DNA of 64,000 nt. Origin: Pseudomonas sp. DG56-2. Its GTDB lineage: Bacteria; Pseudomonadota; Gammaproteobacteria; Pseudomonadales; Pseudomonadaceae. The stretch lies in the NCBI RefSeq assembly GCF_004803755.1, contig NZ_CP032311.1, positions 3,054,501-3,118,500 on the forward strand, given 5' to 3'. Below are positions 8,987-18,702 of this stretch, piece by piece. The notes beneath the pieces are model-generated. The model was given only the letters and a program-made list of their open reading frames with translations, did not search any database and was not told where the DNA came from. The number at the start of each line of letters is the position of its first letter. Position 1 is the first letter of the stretch. Both the position numbers and the translations under genes were made by a program.

Positions 8987-11521
8987 TCACTGGCTGTTGG
9001 TAAAAAACCAGCGGAAATACGGATTATCTGGAGCCTTTTGCATCAACTGCGGTACTTCCCGCGCCCAGCCCTGGCGGTCACCGCCATAAGCCATCAGGGT
9101 CAAGCCGTAGAACTGGCGCAACAGCCTCCACTGCTGCTCCACGGCTAAGCGCTGGGCTTGGTCGGTGTGTTGCAGCGGCGGCGACGTCCTCAGTGCCAGT
9201 AATGGCGGCAGCACCCGGGTGATTTCTCGCGAACGGACCCAGGGCGCGTATTCGATTCGCGGCAGGTCGTCGGTGACCGCTGGGGCATCACCGGCAAAGT
9301 GCTGCAGGCCCTGGCGGTCGGTCAGCCAGGTGGCGAGCAAGGCTTCGACCGTTGGCACCCCGACTTCGGCCAGCGCCGCCGCCACGTGCGGTTGCGCAAA
9401 GCGCTGGCTGATCCGTTCAACGTCCAGGGCCAGCGGCTGCAGCGAGCCGATCAACAGCGTTTCGTGGAACTCGGTGGTCCACAGGCTGGCATACGGGAAT
9501 ACGTCGAGAAAGCTGCGCACCAGCGAACGACTGTCGTCAACGTTCTGGGTCGGCAGCGGCAACCACTGGGCGACAATACCCTTGTCCTCCAGCCGCGAGG
9601 CGGCCAACTGATAGAAGTCTCGCGAATATAGGTTGACCACACCGCTCGCCGACGGCGGTGGCGGCTCCAGGGTGACTACGTCATAACGTTGGTCGCTGCG
9701 CAGCAGCTCACGCCGACCATCACGCAGACGGATGTCCAGGCGTGGGTCGCTGACCGCCGCGAAGTTACCGTTGAACAACGGCGCGGCCTGCAGTACTTCC
9801 GGTAGCAGCTCGGCGACGACCGGACGTTGCAGGCCGGGAAACTGCAGCATGGCACCCGCGGTGATCCCGGTGCCAAAGCCGATGACCATGGCCGATTGGG
9901 GCTCGCCGTTGTGAATCAGCAGTGGCAGCAGCGCCTGCAGACGCATGTAGCGCAACGACGGCATGGCGTCGCCGGTATTGGACACACCTTGAATGTACAG
10001 GCGATTGAAGCTGCGCCCCTGACGTTGCTGGGAGACCACGGCAACGGTGCCGCCCCGGCCCTCTTCATAAAATGTGAGGGTGCCATTGCGTGCACCCGGC
10101 AACAGTTCGGCAAGCCGCTGCGGCGGCGTCAGCACCCCGACCACCAGGGTTGTCAGGCTTACTCCGAGAATCGCTGCGCGCAGGCCCTTGTGCTGCGCCC
10201 GGCCGTGCCACATGGCAATGCAGCCGGTTGCCGCAGCGATCAACGCCAGTACCACCAGGGTGCGAACCAACCCCAGTTCCGGCACCAGGACAAAGCCCAC
10301 CAGTACGACGCCGGCGATACCGCCCAATGTATTGACCGCGACCACCGTACCGACATCCCGGCCGACCTGGCCGCTGTCGACCGCCAGGCGCAGGGCCAGG
10401 GGAAACGCCGCGCCCAACAAGGTGGTAGGCAGAAACACCACGCACACCGCTGCCGTGGCAAACCGTGCTGACATACCTGCCAGTTCGTTGCCGGTCAGGT
10501 GCAGCACGAACGCCTCCACTTCGGTCTGAGCGAAGATCAGCCAGCGCCCCAGCCCAGCAACCAATACCAGCGCAAACAAACCGGCCAAGGCAATCAACAG
10601 GCCGAACAGTCCCCATGGATCACGAATCCGGTCGGCGCGCCGGGCATAAATAGCGCTGCCAATGACCAAACCGGTCAGGTAGGTCGCCAGCACCACGGCG
10701 AAGGCGAAAGCGCGGGTGCTCATGAACTGCACGATGGACTGGGTCCACACCACTTCATAGCCAAGCGCAACACCACCCGCCACGCAGTACAGGGCAATGG
10801 CCAGGCGCGCCGCAGAGGTACGCGGCATGGTCGGGCGCTGTGTTTCAACGGGCAGTTGCTGGTCGCGACGGCGGAAGAGCCAGGCGCCAGCCGCTGCCAG
10901 CAGATTGAGTACTGCGGCAATCAGCGCGCTGCCGGTTACACCAACATTGGCCAGCAGCACGAACGCTGTCAGTAACGTGCCGCAGATTGCCCCCGCGGTA
11001 TTGGCCGCATACAGGCGCCCACCGGCCTCGGCCATCTGCCCCTGGGCAGGGGTCAGGGCGCGCATCAGCACCGGCAGCGTGCCGCCCATGAAAAAAGCAG
11101 GAATACCCACTAACAGAAAGGGCACAAACCAGGCCAATAGCCCGACGCTGGCTTCAAGCCGGGCGAACAGTCCGGCGCTGTTGGCCAGTGCCAATGTCGC
11201 CAGCACACCCAACACCGCTACACCCAGTTCCAGCACGGCATAGAGGACGACTGGACGCTGCAGGCGGTCCGCCCAGCGACCGAACAGCAGGCCGCCCAGG
11301 GCCAGGCCGATGAAAAAGGCACTGATCCCGGTGGTGATGGCGTACACCTCCACCCCCACCACCAATGACAGTTGCTTCACCCACAGTACCTGGTACACCA
11401 GCGCCGCCGTGCCGGATACGAACAGCAACGCGGCCGGTATCAGCATTTGCAGGCGATGGTCGCGGCTTGCCGCTTGCGCGGTAGCAGTGCGAACGCGGGA
11501 GGGACTGACAGCTGAGCGCAT
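8987..11521 (-). CDS. fused MFS-like/spermidine synthase-like membrane protein
   Basis: Protein of 844 residues. The first two thirds hold many membrane segments arranged like a major-facilitator half plus further helices (for example RLQMLIPAALLFVSGTAALVYQVLW near the start). The last third is a class I methyltransferase-like fold related to spermidine synthase: VIGFGTGITAGAML, then RLRDGRRELL and a EPPPPSASGVVNLYS loop. The canonical GGGDG and DxxDP residues of true aminopropyltransferases are replaced, so spermidine synthesis should not be assumed. The C-terminus may sense or transfer a substrate moved by the membrane part. The gene is separated from the upstream sulfatase gene by a terminator. 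Confidence 0.82.
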   Translation of the reverse strand: MRSAVSPSRVRTATAQAASRDHRLQMLIPAALLFVSGTAALVYQVLWVKQLSLVVGVEVYAITTGISAFFIGLALGGLLFGRWADRLQRPVVLYAVLELGVAVLGVLATLALANSAGLFARLEASVGLLAWFVPFLLVGIPAFFMGGTLPVLMRALTPAQGQMAEAGGRLYAANTAGAICGTLLTAFVLLANVGVTGSALIAAVLNLLAAAGAWLFRRRDQQLPVETQRPTMPRTSAARLAIALYCVAGGVALGYEVVWTQSIVQFMSTRAFAFAVVLATYLTGLVIGSAIYARRADRIRDPWGLFGLLIALAGLFALVLVAGLGRWLIFAQTEVEAFVLHLTGNELAGMSARFATAAVCVVFLPTTLLGAAFPLALRLAVDSGQVGRDVGTVVAVNTLGGIAGVVLVGFVLVPELGLVRTLVVLALIAAATGCIAMWHGRAQHKGLRAAILGVSLTTLVVGVLTPPQRLAELLPGARNGTLTFYEEGRGGTVAVVSQQRQGRSFNRLYIQGVSNTGDAMPSLRYMRLQALLPLLIHNGEPQSAMVIGFGTGITAGAMLQFPGLQRPVVAELLPEVLQAAPLFNGNFAAVSDPRLDIRLRDGRRELLRSDQRYDVVTLEPPPPSASGVVNLYSRDFYQLAASRLEDKGIVAQWLPLPTQNVDDSRSLVRSFLDVFPYASLWTTEFHETLLIGSLQPLALDVERISQRFAQPHVAAALAEVGVPTVEALLATWLTDRQGLQHFAGDAPAVTDDLPRIEYAPWVRSREITRVLPPLLALRTSPPLQHTDQAQRLAVEQQWRLLRQFYGLTLMAYGGDRQGWAREVPQLMQKAPDNPYFRWFFTNSQ

Positions 11522-11574
11522 GGATCAACCTTATCGGGCAGTCAGCTGGCCGTTGCCGCCGCGCCCGAGTCACG

Positions 11575-11604
11575 AAAAAGGAAGCGCCCGTCGGGGACGG
11601 GCGC
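11575..11604 (-). terminator. intrinsic terminator after the sulfatase gene
   Basis: GCGCCCGTC (11584-11592) pairs with GACGGGCGC (11596-11604) with a 3-base loop. On the minus strand it is followed by TTCCTTTTT. It separates the sulfatase transcript from the fusion protein gene downstream. Confidence 0.75.
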
Positions 11605-11615
11605 TGGTGCACGGT

Positions 11616-13181
11616 TTACTTCTTCATTTTCTCATCGATCCTGCGGTCAACATCGGCACGAATCTGGTCGATGCTAAAGCTCGCCGGGCGTTGGCTTGGT
11701 GGGTAATCAACGAAGGTTTCCAGGAAGGCTCCGGCCTTCATAGTGGCTTCGAAAAGCAAGTAATCGTTCTTGGTCAACCAGTCGTAATACTGGTCAGAGA
11801 CCACATCGGCCCGCTCATAGGGATCCATGCGCAGGTTGAACAGCTTGGGTACCCTCAAGGAGGTAAACGGCTCGCTCCACACCTTGAAGCCGCCAGGTGC
11901 ACGCTGCTCGGCGTATACCACTTTCCAATCGTTCATGCGCATGGCGACCAGCTCGCCATCGTCGTTGAAGTAGTAGAACTCGTTGCGCGCGCTCTTGTCA
12001 GCCTTGCCAGTGAGGAAGTCCAACTGGTTGTAGCCGTCCAGGTGCACCTTGAAGTTCTTGCCGCCAACATCAGCGCCTTTAAGCAAGCGATCCTTGATGT
12101 CAGTGTCACCCGCTGCCGCGAGTAAGGTCGGAAACCAGTCCAACCCGGAGAACATCTGAGTCGTCACCGTGTCTGCCTTAATCTTGCCAGGCCAGCGAAC
12201 CAATGCGGGAACCCGATAAGCGCCCTCCCAGTTGGAGTTTTTCTCGTTGCGAAACGGTGTGGTCGCAGCATCCGGCCAGGACCATTGGTTAGGCCCGTTG
12301 TCGGTGGTGTAAACCACAATGGTGTTGTCGGTAATCTTCAAGTCATCGAGCTTCTTGAGCAATTTGCCAACGTCGCCGTCGTGTTCGAGCATGCCGTCGG
12401 CGTACTCGTTGCCGAGCATGCCGCTTTGCCCCTGCATGGATTCACGCACATGAGTGAAGGCATGCATGCGGGTGGTGTTCATCCAGACAAAGAATGGCTT
12501 ATCGGCCTTGACCTGCTTGTCGATAAAGTCGATGGCGGCCTGAGTGGTCTCGTCATCGATCGTTTCCATGCGTTTCTTGTTGAGCGAGCCGGTGTCCTCG
12601 ACCTTACCGTCGGCACTGGATTTGATCACCCCACGCGGTGTGGCAGCCTTGAGAAACGCTGCATCATCCTTGGGCCAATAGGGACGTTCCGGCTCCTCTT
12701 CGGCATTGAGGTGATAGAGGTTGCCGAAGAACTCATCGAAGCCATGGTTGGTTGGCAGGTATTCGTCGCGATCACCCAAGTGGTTCTTGCCAAACTGCCC
12801 TGTCGCATACCCGTGCGACTTCAGGGCCTGGGCAATGGTTACGTCGCGCGCCTGCAAGCCTACCGAAGCGCCGGGTACGCCAACCTTCGACAAACCGGTA
12901 CGCAGCGCCGCCTGACCAGTAATGAAGGTCGAGCGCCCGGCAGTGCAACTGTTCTCCGCGTAATAATCGGTGAACATCATGCCTTCTTTGGCGATACGGT
13001 CGATGTTGGGCGTCTGGTAGCCCACCACGCCATTGCTGTAGGCACTGATGTTGGTTTGCCCAATGTCATCGCCGAAAATCACCAGGATGTTGGGTTTATC
13101 TGCTGCATGAGCCACGTTGATGCCCATCGCCACGGTGGCGGCGAAGGTCATTGTCGTTAACCACCCTCTACTCGGATTCAT
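11616..13181 (-). CDS. periplasmic Cys-type sulfatase (arylsulfatase family)
   Basis: Sulfatase of 521 residues (alkaline-phosphatase-like fold) that would hydrolyse sulfate esters. After a signal peptide (MNPSRGWLTTM to VAHAA) come the metal residues in NILVIFGDDIG, then SCTAGRS near residue 78: the C-x-A-x-R signature whose Cys is converted to formylglycine. YTTDNGPNQW near residue 300 supplies the second metal-binding Asp-Asn. ATG 13181 is chosen because the signal peptide begins there; a longer frame to 13232 is less likely. No formylglycine-generating enzyme is in the window, so maturation must come from elsewhere. The gene follows the HAD phosphatase and Bat genes with about 100 bp between. 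Confidence 0.88.
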   Translation of the reverse strand: MNPSRGWLTTMTFAATVAMGINVAHAADKPNILVIFGDDIGQTNISAYSNGVVGYQTPNIDRIAKEGMMFTDYYAENSCTAGRSTFITGQAALRTGLSKVGVPGASVGLQARDVTIAQALKSHGYATGQFGKNHLGDRDEYLPTNHGFDEFFGNLYHLNAEEEPERPYWPKDDAAFLKAATPRGVIKSSADGKVEDTGSLNKKRMETIDDETTQAAIDFIDKQVKADKPFFVWMNTTRMHAFTHVRESMQGQSGMLGNEYADGMLEHDGDVGKLLKKLDDLKITDNTIVVYTTDNGPNQWSWPDAATTPFRNEKNSNWEGAYRVPALVRWPGKIKADTVTTQMFSGLDWFPTLLAAAGDTDIKDRLLKGADVGGKNFKVHLDGYNQLDFLTGKADKSARNEFYYFNDDGELVAMRMNDWKVVYAEQRAPGGFKVWSEPFTSLRVPKLFNLRMDPYERADVVSDQYYDWLTKNDYLLFEATMKAGAFLETFVDYPPSQRPASFSIDQIRADVDRRIDEKMKK

Positions 13182-13280
13182 AAGGCCATTGCTCCGTTTC
13201 ACGTTACTGGCATGTGCCACGACTACGTACACGTGAGGCCGACTACCTGACTGGTTCCCTGTGTGCCTGCGGGTTCTCGT

Positions 13281-14282
13281 TCACTGGTCTTTATTGCTGT
13301 CAAAGGGGTAGATGCGCTGCCACTCACGAGCCATGTCGACTACGGTCCAGCCGTTGTCCCTGGCAGCAGTCAGGGCCTTGTCCAGGCGTCCGACCTTACT
13401 CTGGCGGTCATAGGCCCATTCGCGCCGGGCATCGGTGTGATGCACCAAGCCTGCAAAGCGCAGGCCGTTGCCGGCGGTGGTCCACTGCAGCATCTGCAAG
13501 TCACCATCGGAATTGCCGAAAGCCAGGATCGGCCGCCGACCGATGATCGAATCAATACTCACCGGTTTTCCGGGGCCATCATCGTTGTGCAGCAACTTCG
13601 GCGAACGAACGATCGAATACTTGCCGCCGGTTTCCTGGAAGCGCGCCTCAAGTGTCGTGCCGATAACCTGCTCCGGGGGTATGCCGTAGACTTCCTCGGC
13701 AAAGGCACGCATGAAGGCAACCTCACCGCCCGAAACGATGTAGGTTTTGAAACCATTGGCGCGCAGGTAATCAAGTAGCTCGAGCATTGGCTGGAAAACC
13801 ATTTCGGTATAGGGCTTACCCGTTTTCGGGTGCACGGCGCTGGCCAGCCATTGGCGCGTACGGGCGATGAACTGCTCGGTGCTGACATCTGAGTGAGTCG
13901 CGGCGACGATTTTCAGCAGGCCATCCATGCCAGTGGCGGCCAGGGCTTTCTGGTCTCCGGCAAGCACTGCCTTGAACGGTTGCTGAGTTTTCCACTCCGG
14001 GTGTTGCGGGGCCAGGCGCCGAACCTCGTCGAGGGCAAACAACACCTCGAAGTACAGCGGTTGCTCGCTCCACAGCGTACCGTCGTTATCAAATACTGCG
14101 ATGCGTTCTGGTTGCGCCACGTAGTCCTTGCCACCGACCTCGGTCACAGCAGCGACAAATCGCACGATCGCCTGTCGCGAGGCGCCGTCGTACCAAGACG
14201 GCAGCGGCTCTGCGGCGACGCCAAGCAGCGGCGCCAGCATCAGCAGCGCAAATAACCCGTACAGCCGAGAAATCCTTTGCAT
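13281..14282 (-). CDS. exported HAD-superfamily phosphatase
   Basis: Protein of 333 residues with a signal peptide (RLYGLFALLMLAPLLGVAAE). HAD motif I is FDNDGTLW (nucleophile and acid Asp), motif II is YIVSGGEVAFMRAF and motif IV is LAFGNSDGDLQML, so a phosphohydrolase of the PSP/HAD type is likely, acting in the periplasm. Substrate unknown. It lies 30 bp after the BatD gene and 100 bp before the sulfatase gene, on the same strand, so the three envelope proteins are probably co-expressed. Confidence 0.85.
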   Translation of the reverse strand: MQRISRLYGLFALLMLAPLLGVAAEPLPSWYDGASRQAIVRFVAAVTEVGGKDYVAQPERIAVFDNDGTLWSEQPLYFEVLFALDEVRRLAPQHPEWKTQQPFKAVLAGDQKALAATGMDGLLKIVAATHSDVSTEQFIARTRQWLASAVHPKTGKPYTEMVFQPMLELLDYLRANGFKTYIVSGGEVAFMRAFAEEVYGIPPEQVIGTTLEARFQETGGKYSIVRSPKLLHNDDGPGKPVSIDSIIGRRPILAFGNSDGDLQMLQWTTAGNGLRFAGLVHHTDARREWAYDRQSKVGRLDKALTAARDNGWTVVDMAREWQRIYPFDSNKDQ

Positions 14283-14312
14283 AGTTCGCCTCTGGGTAAC
14301 TGCTGCAGGCAG

Positions 14313-15614
14313 TCAGGGATTCAGTGGTTTCAAACCCTTTCTTGCATCGGTGACGCTGTTGCGTTTCATACGTTGGCGTAGTTGACCCAAGTTTTTCAGC
14401 AAGCCCGCTGGCACTTCGGCGCTTGCCGACGCCCGGCTGTAGCGGGTTTCGAGCAAGTCTAGTGAACGAAAATCGGCCGCGTCGGAAAAAAGTTCATAAA
14501 ATGTGCGCAGTGTCCGTTTGCCGCTGCTGCGGCGTACCCACAGGTACAACGCGTCCAGCCGTGGTGGCTGACTGTGCAACTGCTTGCCCAGTTGTTTCCA
14601 GGCATAGTCAGCCGAGGCCAGGCGCTCGCTGCGACGTTTGTTCTGCCAGGCACGCAAGCTATCGCGAAGCGGACGCCACCAGCGCCGGCCAAGGATTGCC
14701 AGCACGGCTAGCGTTACCAGCACGACTGCCAGCAGCAGCCAATGGGCGCTGAGACGAATTTGCGCCTGTTGGCCAAGCGCTCGGAGATCATCGCTGATGG
14801 AAAACGGTGTGTTGTACTGTGCCTGGACTGTGTCGATCGACACCGCCTCCACTGCGACGCTATGCGCTTGGCCTGCGTAATCCCACCACTTCAATTCAAT
14901 GGCCGGGAGGCTGAGCGGTCCTGCTCGCGTTACTACATAGGTTGCTGTGTCCTCACGCACGCCGCCTGATGTACCCCCTCGCCCATCATTGAGCGCCTTG
15001 ACCGCGGGTGGCTGCAGGTAGCGTTTGAAACCCTCTACTTCGACAAACTGCGGTGCAGGCATCAGCATCGCCTGGGCACCTTCAGCCTGTAGGGTCAGTT
15101 GCCGGGTGATGCTATCGCCGACCCGCAGGGGCTCATGGGAGCGTTGCAGTACCTGGGTAAAGGTTACGTTGCGCGCTACCAACTGCTGCTGACTGCCGCC
15201 ACCGGCCAGGGCCCGGGCGGTAAAGCTCAGTGGCTGGCTGGTGAGGGTTACCGGGCCACTGCCCTGTCCTGGCTGAACCACGAACGGCAGTGCCGGAATT
15301 GTGAACTGCCGTGCAGCTTGCGCCGTGATCTGGTAGGTGTAGCGCAGGCCAAAGAAGGTCTTGCCATCGATCTTCTGGTTCAGGTGTTCGGCTTCACCAG
15401 TGGGCGGCGTGACCACTGCATCTGCCAGCTCCAGTTTTGCCAGCACCGGCGCTGCGGTGTACCAGGTGTCGACCAGCAGATCGACCTCCAGGCTGACGGT
15501 CGCCCCCACCAGCGGATCACCCTCGGGCAACAGACGACTTTGGATGCGCACATCGGGATCGGCCACGGCAAACCATGGCATGCAGATCAGCAACAGGCAG
15601 GCCAGGCGCTTCAT
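14313..15614 (-). CDS. BatD-like protein
   Basis: Protein of 433 residues: signal peptide (MKRLACLLLICMPWFAVA), repeated Ig-like beta domains (DPDVRIQSRLLPEGDPLVGATVSLEVD; later VTFTQVLQRSHEPLRVGDSITRQL), one membrane helix (LLLAVVLVTLAVLAILG) and a basic cytoplasmic tail of about 100 residues. This layout is that of BatD of Bacteroides-type aerotolerance operons. It overlaps the BatB gene by four bases (ATGA), showing translational coupling. Probably an envelope scaffold for the MoxR/VWA module. Confidence 0.85.
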   Translation of the reverse strand: MKRLACLLLICMPWFAVADPDVRIQSRLLPEGDPLVGATVSLEVDLLVDTWYTAAPVLAKLELADAVVTPPTGEAEHLNQKIDGKTFFGLRYTYQITAQAARQFTIPALPFVVQPGQGSGPVTLTSQPLSFTARALAGGGSQQQLVARNVTFTQVLQRSHEPLRVGDSITRQLTLQAEGAQAMLMPAPQFVEVEGFKRYLQPPAVKALNDGRGGTSGGVREDTATYVVTRAGPLSLPAIELKWWDYAGQAHSVAVEAVSIDTVQAQYNTPFSISDDLRALGQQAQIRLSAHWLLLAVVLVTLAVLAILGRRWWRPLRDSLRAWQNKRRSERLASADYAWKQLGKQLHSQPPRLDALYLWVRRSSGKRTLRTFYELFSDAADFRSLDLLETRYSRASASAEVPAGLLKNLGQLRQRMKRNSVTDARKGLKPLNP

Positions 15615-17209
15615 GGTGTTGTTCCTGCTGGGGACTGGCGGGCGGCATCCTGCAGCGAAAACTTGCGCCTGAGGAACTGTGCCGGTGACGTGCTCAGGTT
15701 GTTCAGCCAAAGTTCATCGGAAGCCGCCTGGGCAGTGGTCTGCTGCTTGTCCTTGCCACCTTTGCTGGACGTCTGGTCCTCGACCACCTTGTCGGCTTTC
15801 TCATCGGGGGTGCCGGCCTGCTGCTGATCGTCATAGTCCTTCTGCAGCGCCTGGGCCAGGGCGAGGTTCGCCGTGGCCTGCGGGAAGTCCTTCTGGCGTT
15901 GCAATGCCTGTTGGTAGGCGGCTATCGCTTGCGGGAACTTGAACAGGTGGACGTAGATATTACCCAGGTAGAAATAGGCGGCTGGCGTGTCCAGGCGGGC
16001 AAATTCGCCCAGCGCCACTTTATAGTCGGCCGCGCTGTAGGCCGCCACGGCGCGCCAGTACGGATCCTGGAAATGTGCGGCTGCCTCGGCGTAATGACCA
16101 TGCTCGAAGGCCCAGCGCCCTTGCTGGTCGGCGCTAAAAAATGCATCGGCAAGCGCTCCTGCACGGGCTGCTTGCGGGGTTATGCCGGCTGATACCATCA
16201 GCAGCACGGCCAACCAGTGCACTCGCCAGCCACGGCGAATGCAGCACCATGCAATCAGGGCCAACGGCCAGCACAGCCAATAACCGGCGTCCTTCCAGTG
16301 CACTTCCTGGCCTTGGTCCTGGACTGCCTGGAAATGCTGCTGCGCATGCAAGGTTATCCAATCAAGATCGTCATCGTTGAGGGTCAAGCTGCCCAACGGC
16401 GCGTTGGCGGCCTTGGCCAGACCTTTGAGGCCCTCGGCATCGAAGCTTGCCAGCAGCGGGCGGCCATCGTTACCGATGCGCGGCCGCCCTTGTTTATCGT
16501 GCAGCACGCCCCCGTCCTGACTCCCCACCGCCAGTACCAGTACTTGCAGGTCGCTACCCTTGATGGCCGCGGTGATGGCCGCGAACTGCTGGGTATCGGC
16601 GCCATCGGTGATCAGCACCAAAGTCCCGGGCAGCTTTTCGGCAGCCAGCAGGGCCCTGGCCTGCTCGATTACACCCAGCACATCCTTGCCGGGACGATCC
16701 ATCAACCCGGTCGCCAGCGCCTGCAGAAAGCTGTCCAGCAGACTTGGATCCTCGGTAGCTGGAAGTACCAGATGGGCGCTGCCGGCATAGGCAATCAGCG
16801 CCGTACGGGCCCCAGCGCGGCGGCTCAACAGGTCGTGCATCTTGTGTTTGGCGGCCGCCAGGCGCGAGGGTGGCACATCGTCGGCATCCATCGACGGTGA
16901 CAGGTCGAAGGCGAGAATCAACGGTGCCCGGTTGTCGACAAAGTCAGGCCGATCCTCGGTCCAGGTCGGTCCTGCAGCAGCCACCGCGCCAAGGCCCAGA
17001 ATCAGTGCAAGCAGGTGCACCGGATGAACCTTGGTGCGTACCTGAGGGGTGATCACCAGCGCGGTGATCAGGTGCGGTGCAATCAAGCCGTCCAATTGCC
17101 GCTTGAGGTCATGACGACGTGTCCACAGCCAGGGCAGCAGCATTGCTGGCACGATCAGCAGCAGCCATAGCGGGCGCAGGAAGTGGAAGGCGCTAAGGTC
17201 GATGTCCAT
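15611..17209 (-). CDS. VWA-TPR membrane protein (BatB/BatC fusion)
   Basis: Protein of 532 residues with N-terminal membrane helices (LRPLWLLLIVPAMLLPWLW; LLALILGLGAVAAAG), a von Willebrand A domain with an intact MIDAS (DLSPSMDADD, then LITDGAD), two further helices near residues 310-350, and C-terminal tetratricopeptide repeats (AYFYLGNIYVHLFKFPQAI; AIAAYQQALQ) ending in a charged, disordered tail. BatB and BatC are therefore one chain. It overlaps BatA by 17 bases and BatD by 4, so the order is a tight operon. Confidence 0.87.
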   Translation of the reverse strand: MDIDLSAFHFLRPLWLLLIVPAMLLPWLWTRRHDLKRQLDGLIAPHLITALVITPQVRTKVHPVHLLALILGLGAVAAAGPTWTEDRPDFVDNRAPLILAFDLSPSMDADDVPPSRLAAAKHKMHDLLSRRAGARTALIAYAGSAHLVLPATEDPSLLDSFLQALATGLMDRPGKDVLGVIEQARALLAAEKLPGTLVLITDGADTQQFAAITAAIKGSDLQVLVLAVGSQDGGVLHDKQGRPRIGNDGRPLLASFDAEGLKGLAKAANAPLGSLTLNDDDLDWITLHAQQHFQAVQDQGQEVHWKDAGYWLCWPLALIAWCCIRRGWRVHWLAVLLMVSAGITPQAARAGALADAFFSADQQGRWAFEHGHYAEAAAHFQDPYWRAVAAYSAADYKVALGEFARLDTPAAYFYLGNIYVHLFKFPQAIAAYQQALQRQKDFPQATANLALAQALQKDYDDQQQAGTPDEKADKVVEDQTSSKGGKDKQQTTAQAASDELWLNNLSTSPAQFLRRKFSLQDAARQSPAGTTP

Positions 17210-18209
17210 CCCGGCCCCCTTCTGGCAAAGACTTCACAACCCGGTGTGGCAGCCGCCCATACAGCGCTGCAACAACATGGCTGACCGTCAACAGCGCCAA
17301 TGCAACGCCCAACGGCAACCAGAACAGGTCGCGCTTGGGTTGGTGACGCAGGGTTTTCACCTGATGCGGGGTGATTCTGTCGAGCGTTGCGTAAACCTCC
17401 TGCAAGGCATTGCGGTCCTCGGCGCGGAAAAACCGTCCCCCGGTTTCCTCGGCGATAGCCTTGAGTACCTGCAAGTCAACCTTGGCGTCACCACTGGCCT
17501 CGGGGTCACCGATACCGATGGTGTGAATCACGATACCCTGTGCCTTGGCCAAACGTGCCGCGTGCGCCGGCGTGATGGCACTGCTGGTGTCGTTGCCATC
17601 GGTCAGCAGGATCAGCACTTTCTGTTGTTCGTGCGCCTTGGCAAACAGCTTGATTGCCAGGCCGATAGCATCGCCCAATGCGGTGTTGGGCCCGGCCATG
17701 CCGATCCCCACCTCATTCAACAGCATTTGCAGGCTGGCATGGTCCAAGGTAAGCGGTGCCTGCGGGTAGGCGCCGGTTCCGAACACGATTAGACCAATGC
17801 GGTCATCCTTGCGCTGTGCAACGAAATCACGCACCACATCCTTGACCACGCTCAGGCGGTCGGTACGGGTGCCTGCGGCATCGGTATAGTCGAGGGTTTC
17901 CATGGACTGGGAAATGTCCAGGGCGAGCATCATGTCGCGCACCGGTTGCGCATGCTCAATGGCTTTTTCGACCCACACCGGACGCGCGCATGCCGCCACC
18001 AGCAGTGCCCAGACCAACAGGTTCAACCACAGTTGCCAGCGACTGCCCCCACCGTCGGCCTGGGGCTTCAACCCGGCGGCGCGACTCATGGCCGCGAAGA
18101 ACGGCACCCGCACTGCGCTGCGCGCCTCGCGGTATTCACTGAGGTAGCGCCAGGCAAACCACGCCGCTGGCAGCAGCAACAGCGCCCAGGGATAGTCAAA
18201 CTGCCACAT
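17193..18209 (-). CDS. VWA membrane protein (BatA-like)
   Basis: Protein of 338 residues: short N-terminal helix, second helix (LWLNLLVWALLVAACARPVW), a VWA domain with MIDAS DISQSMETLD and LLTDGNDTSS, and a C-terminal membrane helix (FWLPLGVALALLTVSHVVAAL). BatA proteins act with MoxR AAA ATPases, probably presenting client proteins at the membrane. It overlaps the genes on both sides (14 bases with DUF4381, 17 with BatB). Confidence 0.87.
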   Translation of the reverse strand: MWQFDYPWALLLLPAAWFAWRYLSEYREARSAVRVPFFAAMSRAAGLKPQADGGGSRWQLWLNLLVWALLVAACARPVWVEKAIEHAQPVRDMMLALDISQSMETLDYTDAAGTRTDRLSVVKDVVRDFVAQRKDDRIGLIVFGTGAYPQAPLTLDHASLQMLLNEVGIGMAGPNTALGDAIGLAIKLFAKAHEQQKVLILLTDGNDTSSAITPAHAARLAKAQGIVIHTIGIGDPEASGDAKVDLQVLKAIAEETGGRFFRAEDRNALQEVYATLDRITPHQVKTLRHQPKRDLFWLPLGVALALLTVSHVVAALYGRLPHRVVKSLPEGGRDGHRP

Positions 18210-18702
18210 GGTGAGTCTCGATCCATTGTCGGCTATGGGCGAGCAACAGGCGCAGTTCCTGCTCCGGAATATTCAGCACCTGGGCCTGCGGCGCGTACGC
18301 CAGCGTCTGCAGTTGGGCGCCGAACTGCTCAGGCAACGGTGTACGCGCTCGCTGCAGCAGAAACGCCTGCCACTGCGCCCCACCCAGCGCTGCCACGGGC
18401 GGCGCGTCGGTCATCGACAGGGCAACGCGCTTGAGCAACGCTGGCACTGCGCGCAGTGCTTGCAAACGCAATTGCGGATCAGCCAGTTGCTGGGTCAACT
18501 CATCGAATTGCGCCAGCGCTTCGCGCCGATAGCGATCGCGCTGCCAACGCCACCAGCGCCATGCTACCCAACCGGCCACAGCGGTCAGCAACAACGCCAG
18601 CAACACCCACCAGCCCCAGGTCTGCGGTGCGTAACTGAACGGTGGCGTGCCCAGTGGCAGTTCCTGCAACTGGTCAATCGATGGCACCACGGCGATACTC
18701 AC
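18196..18702 (-). CDS. DUF4381 membrane protein
   Basis: Protein of 168 residues with one membrane helix (WWVLLALLLTAVAGWVAWRWW) followed by a helical, Arg/Gln-rich cytoplasmic domain (REALAQFDELTQQLADPQLRLQALRAVPALLKRVAL). The order DUF58-DUF4381-BatA is the usual one for proteobacterial MoxR/Bat operons. Start overlaps the end of the DUF58 gene by four bases. Its biochemical role is unknown. Confidence 0.82.
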   Translation of the reverse strand: MSIAVVPSIDQLQELPLGTPPFSYAPQTWGWWVLLALLLTAVAGWVAWRWWRWQRDRYRREALAQFDELTQQLADPQLRLQALRAVPALLKRVALSMTDAPPVAALGGAQWQAFLLQRARTPLPEQFGAQLQTLAYAPQAQVLNIPEQELRLLLAHSRQWIETHHVAV

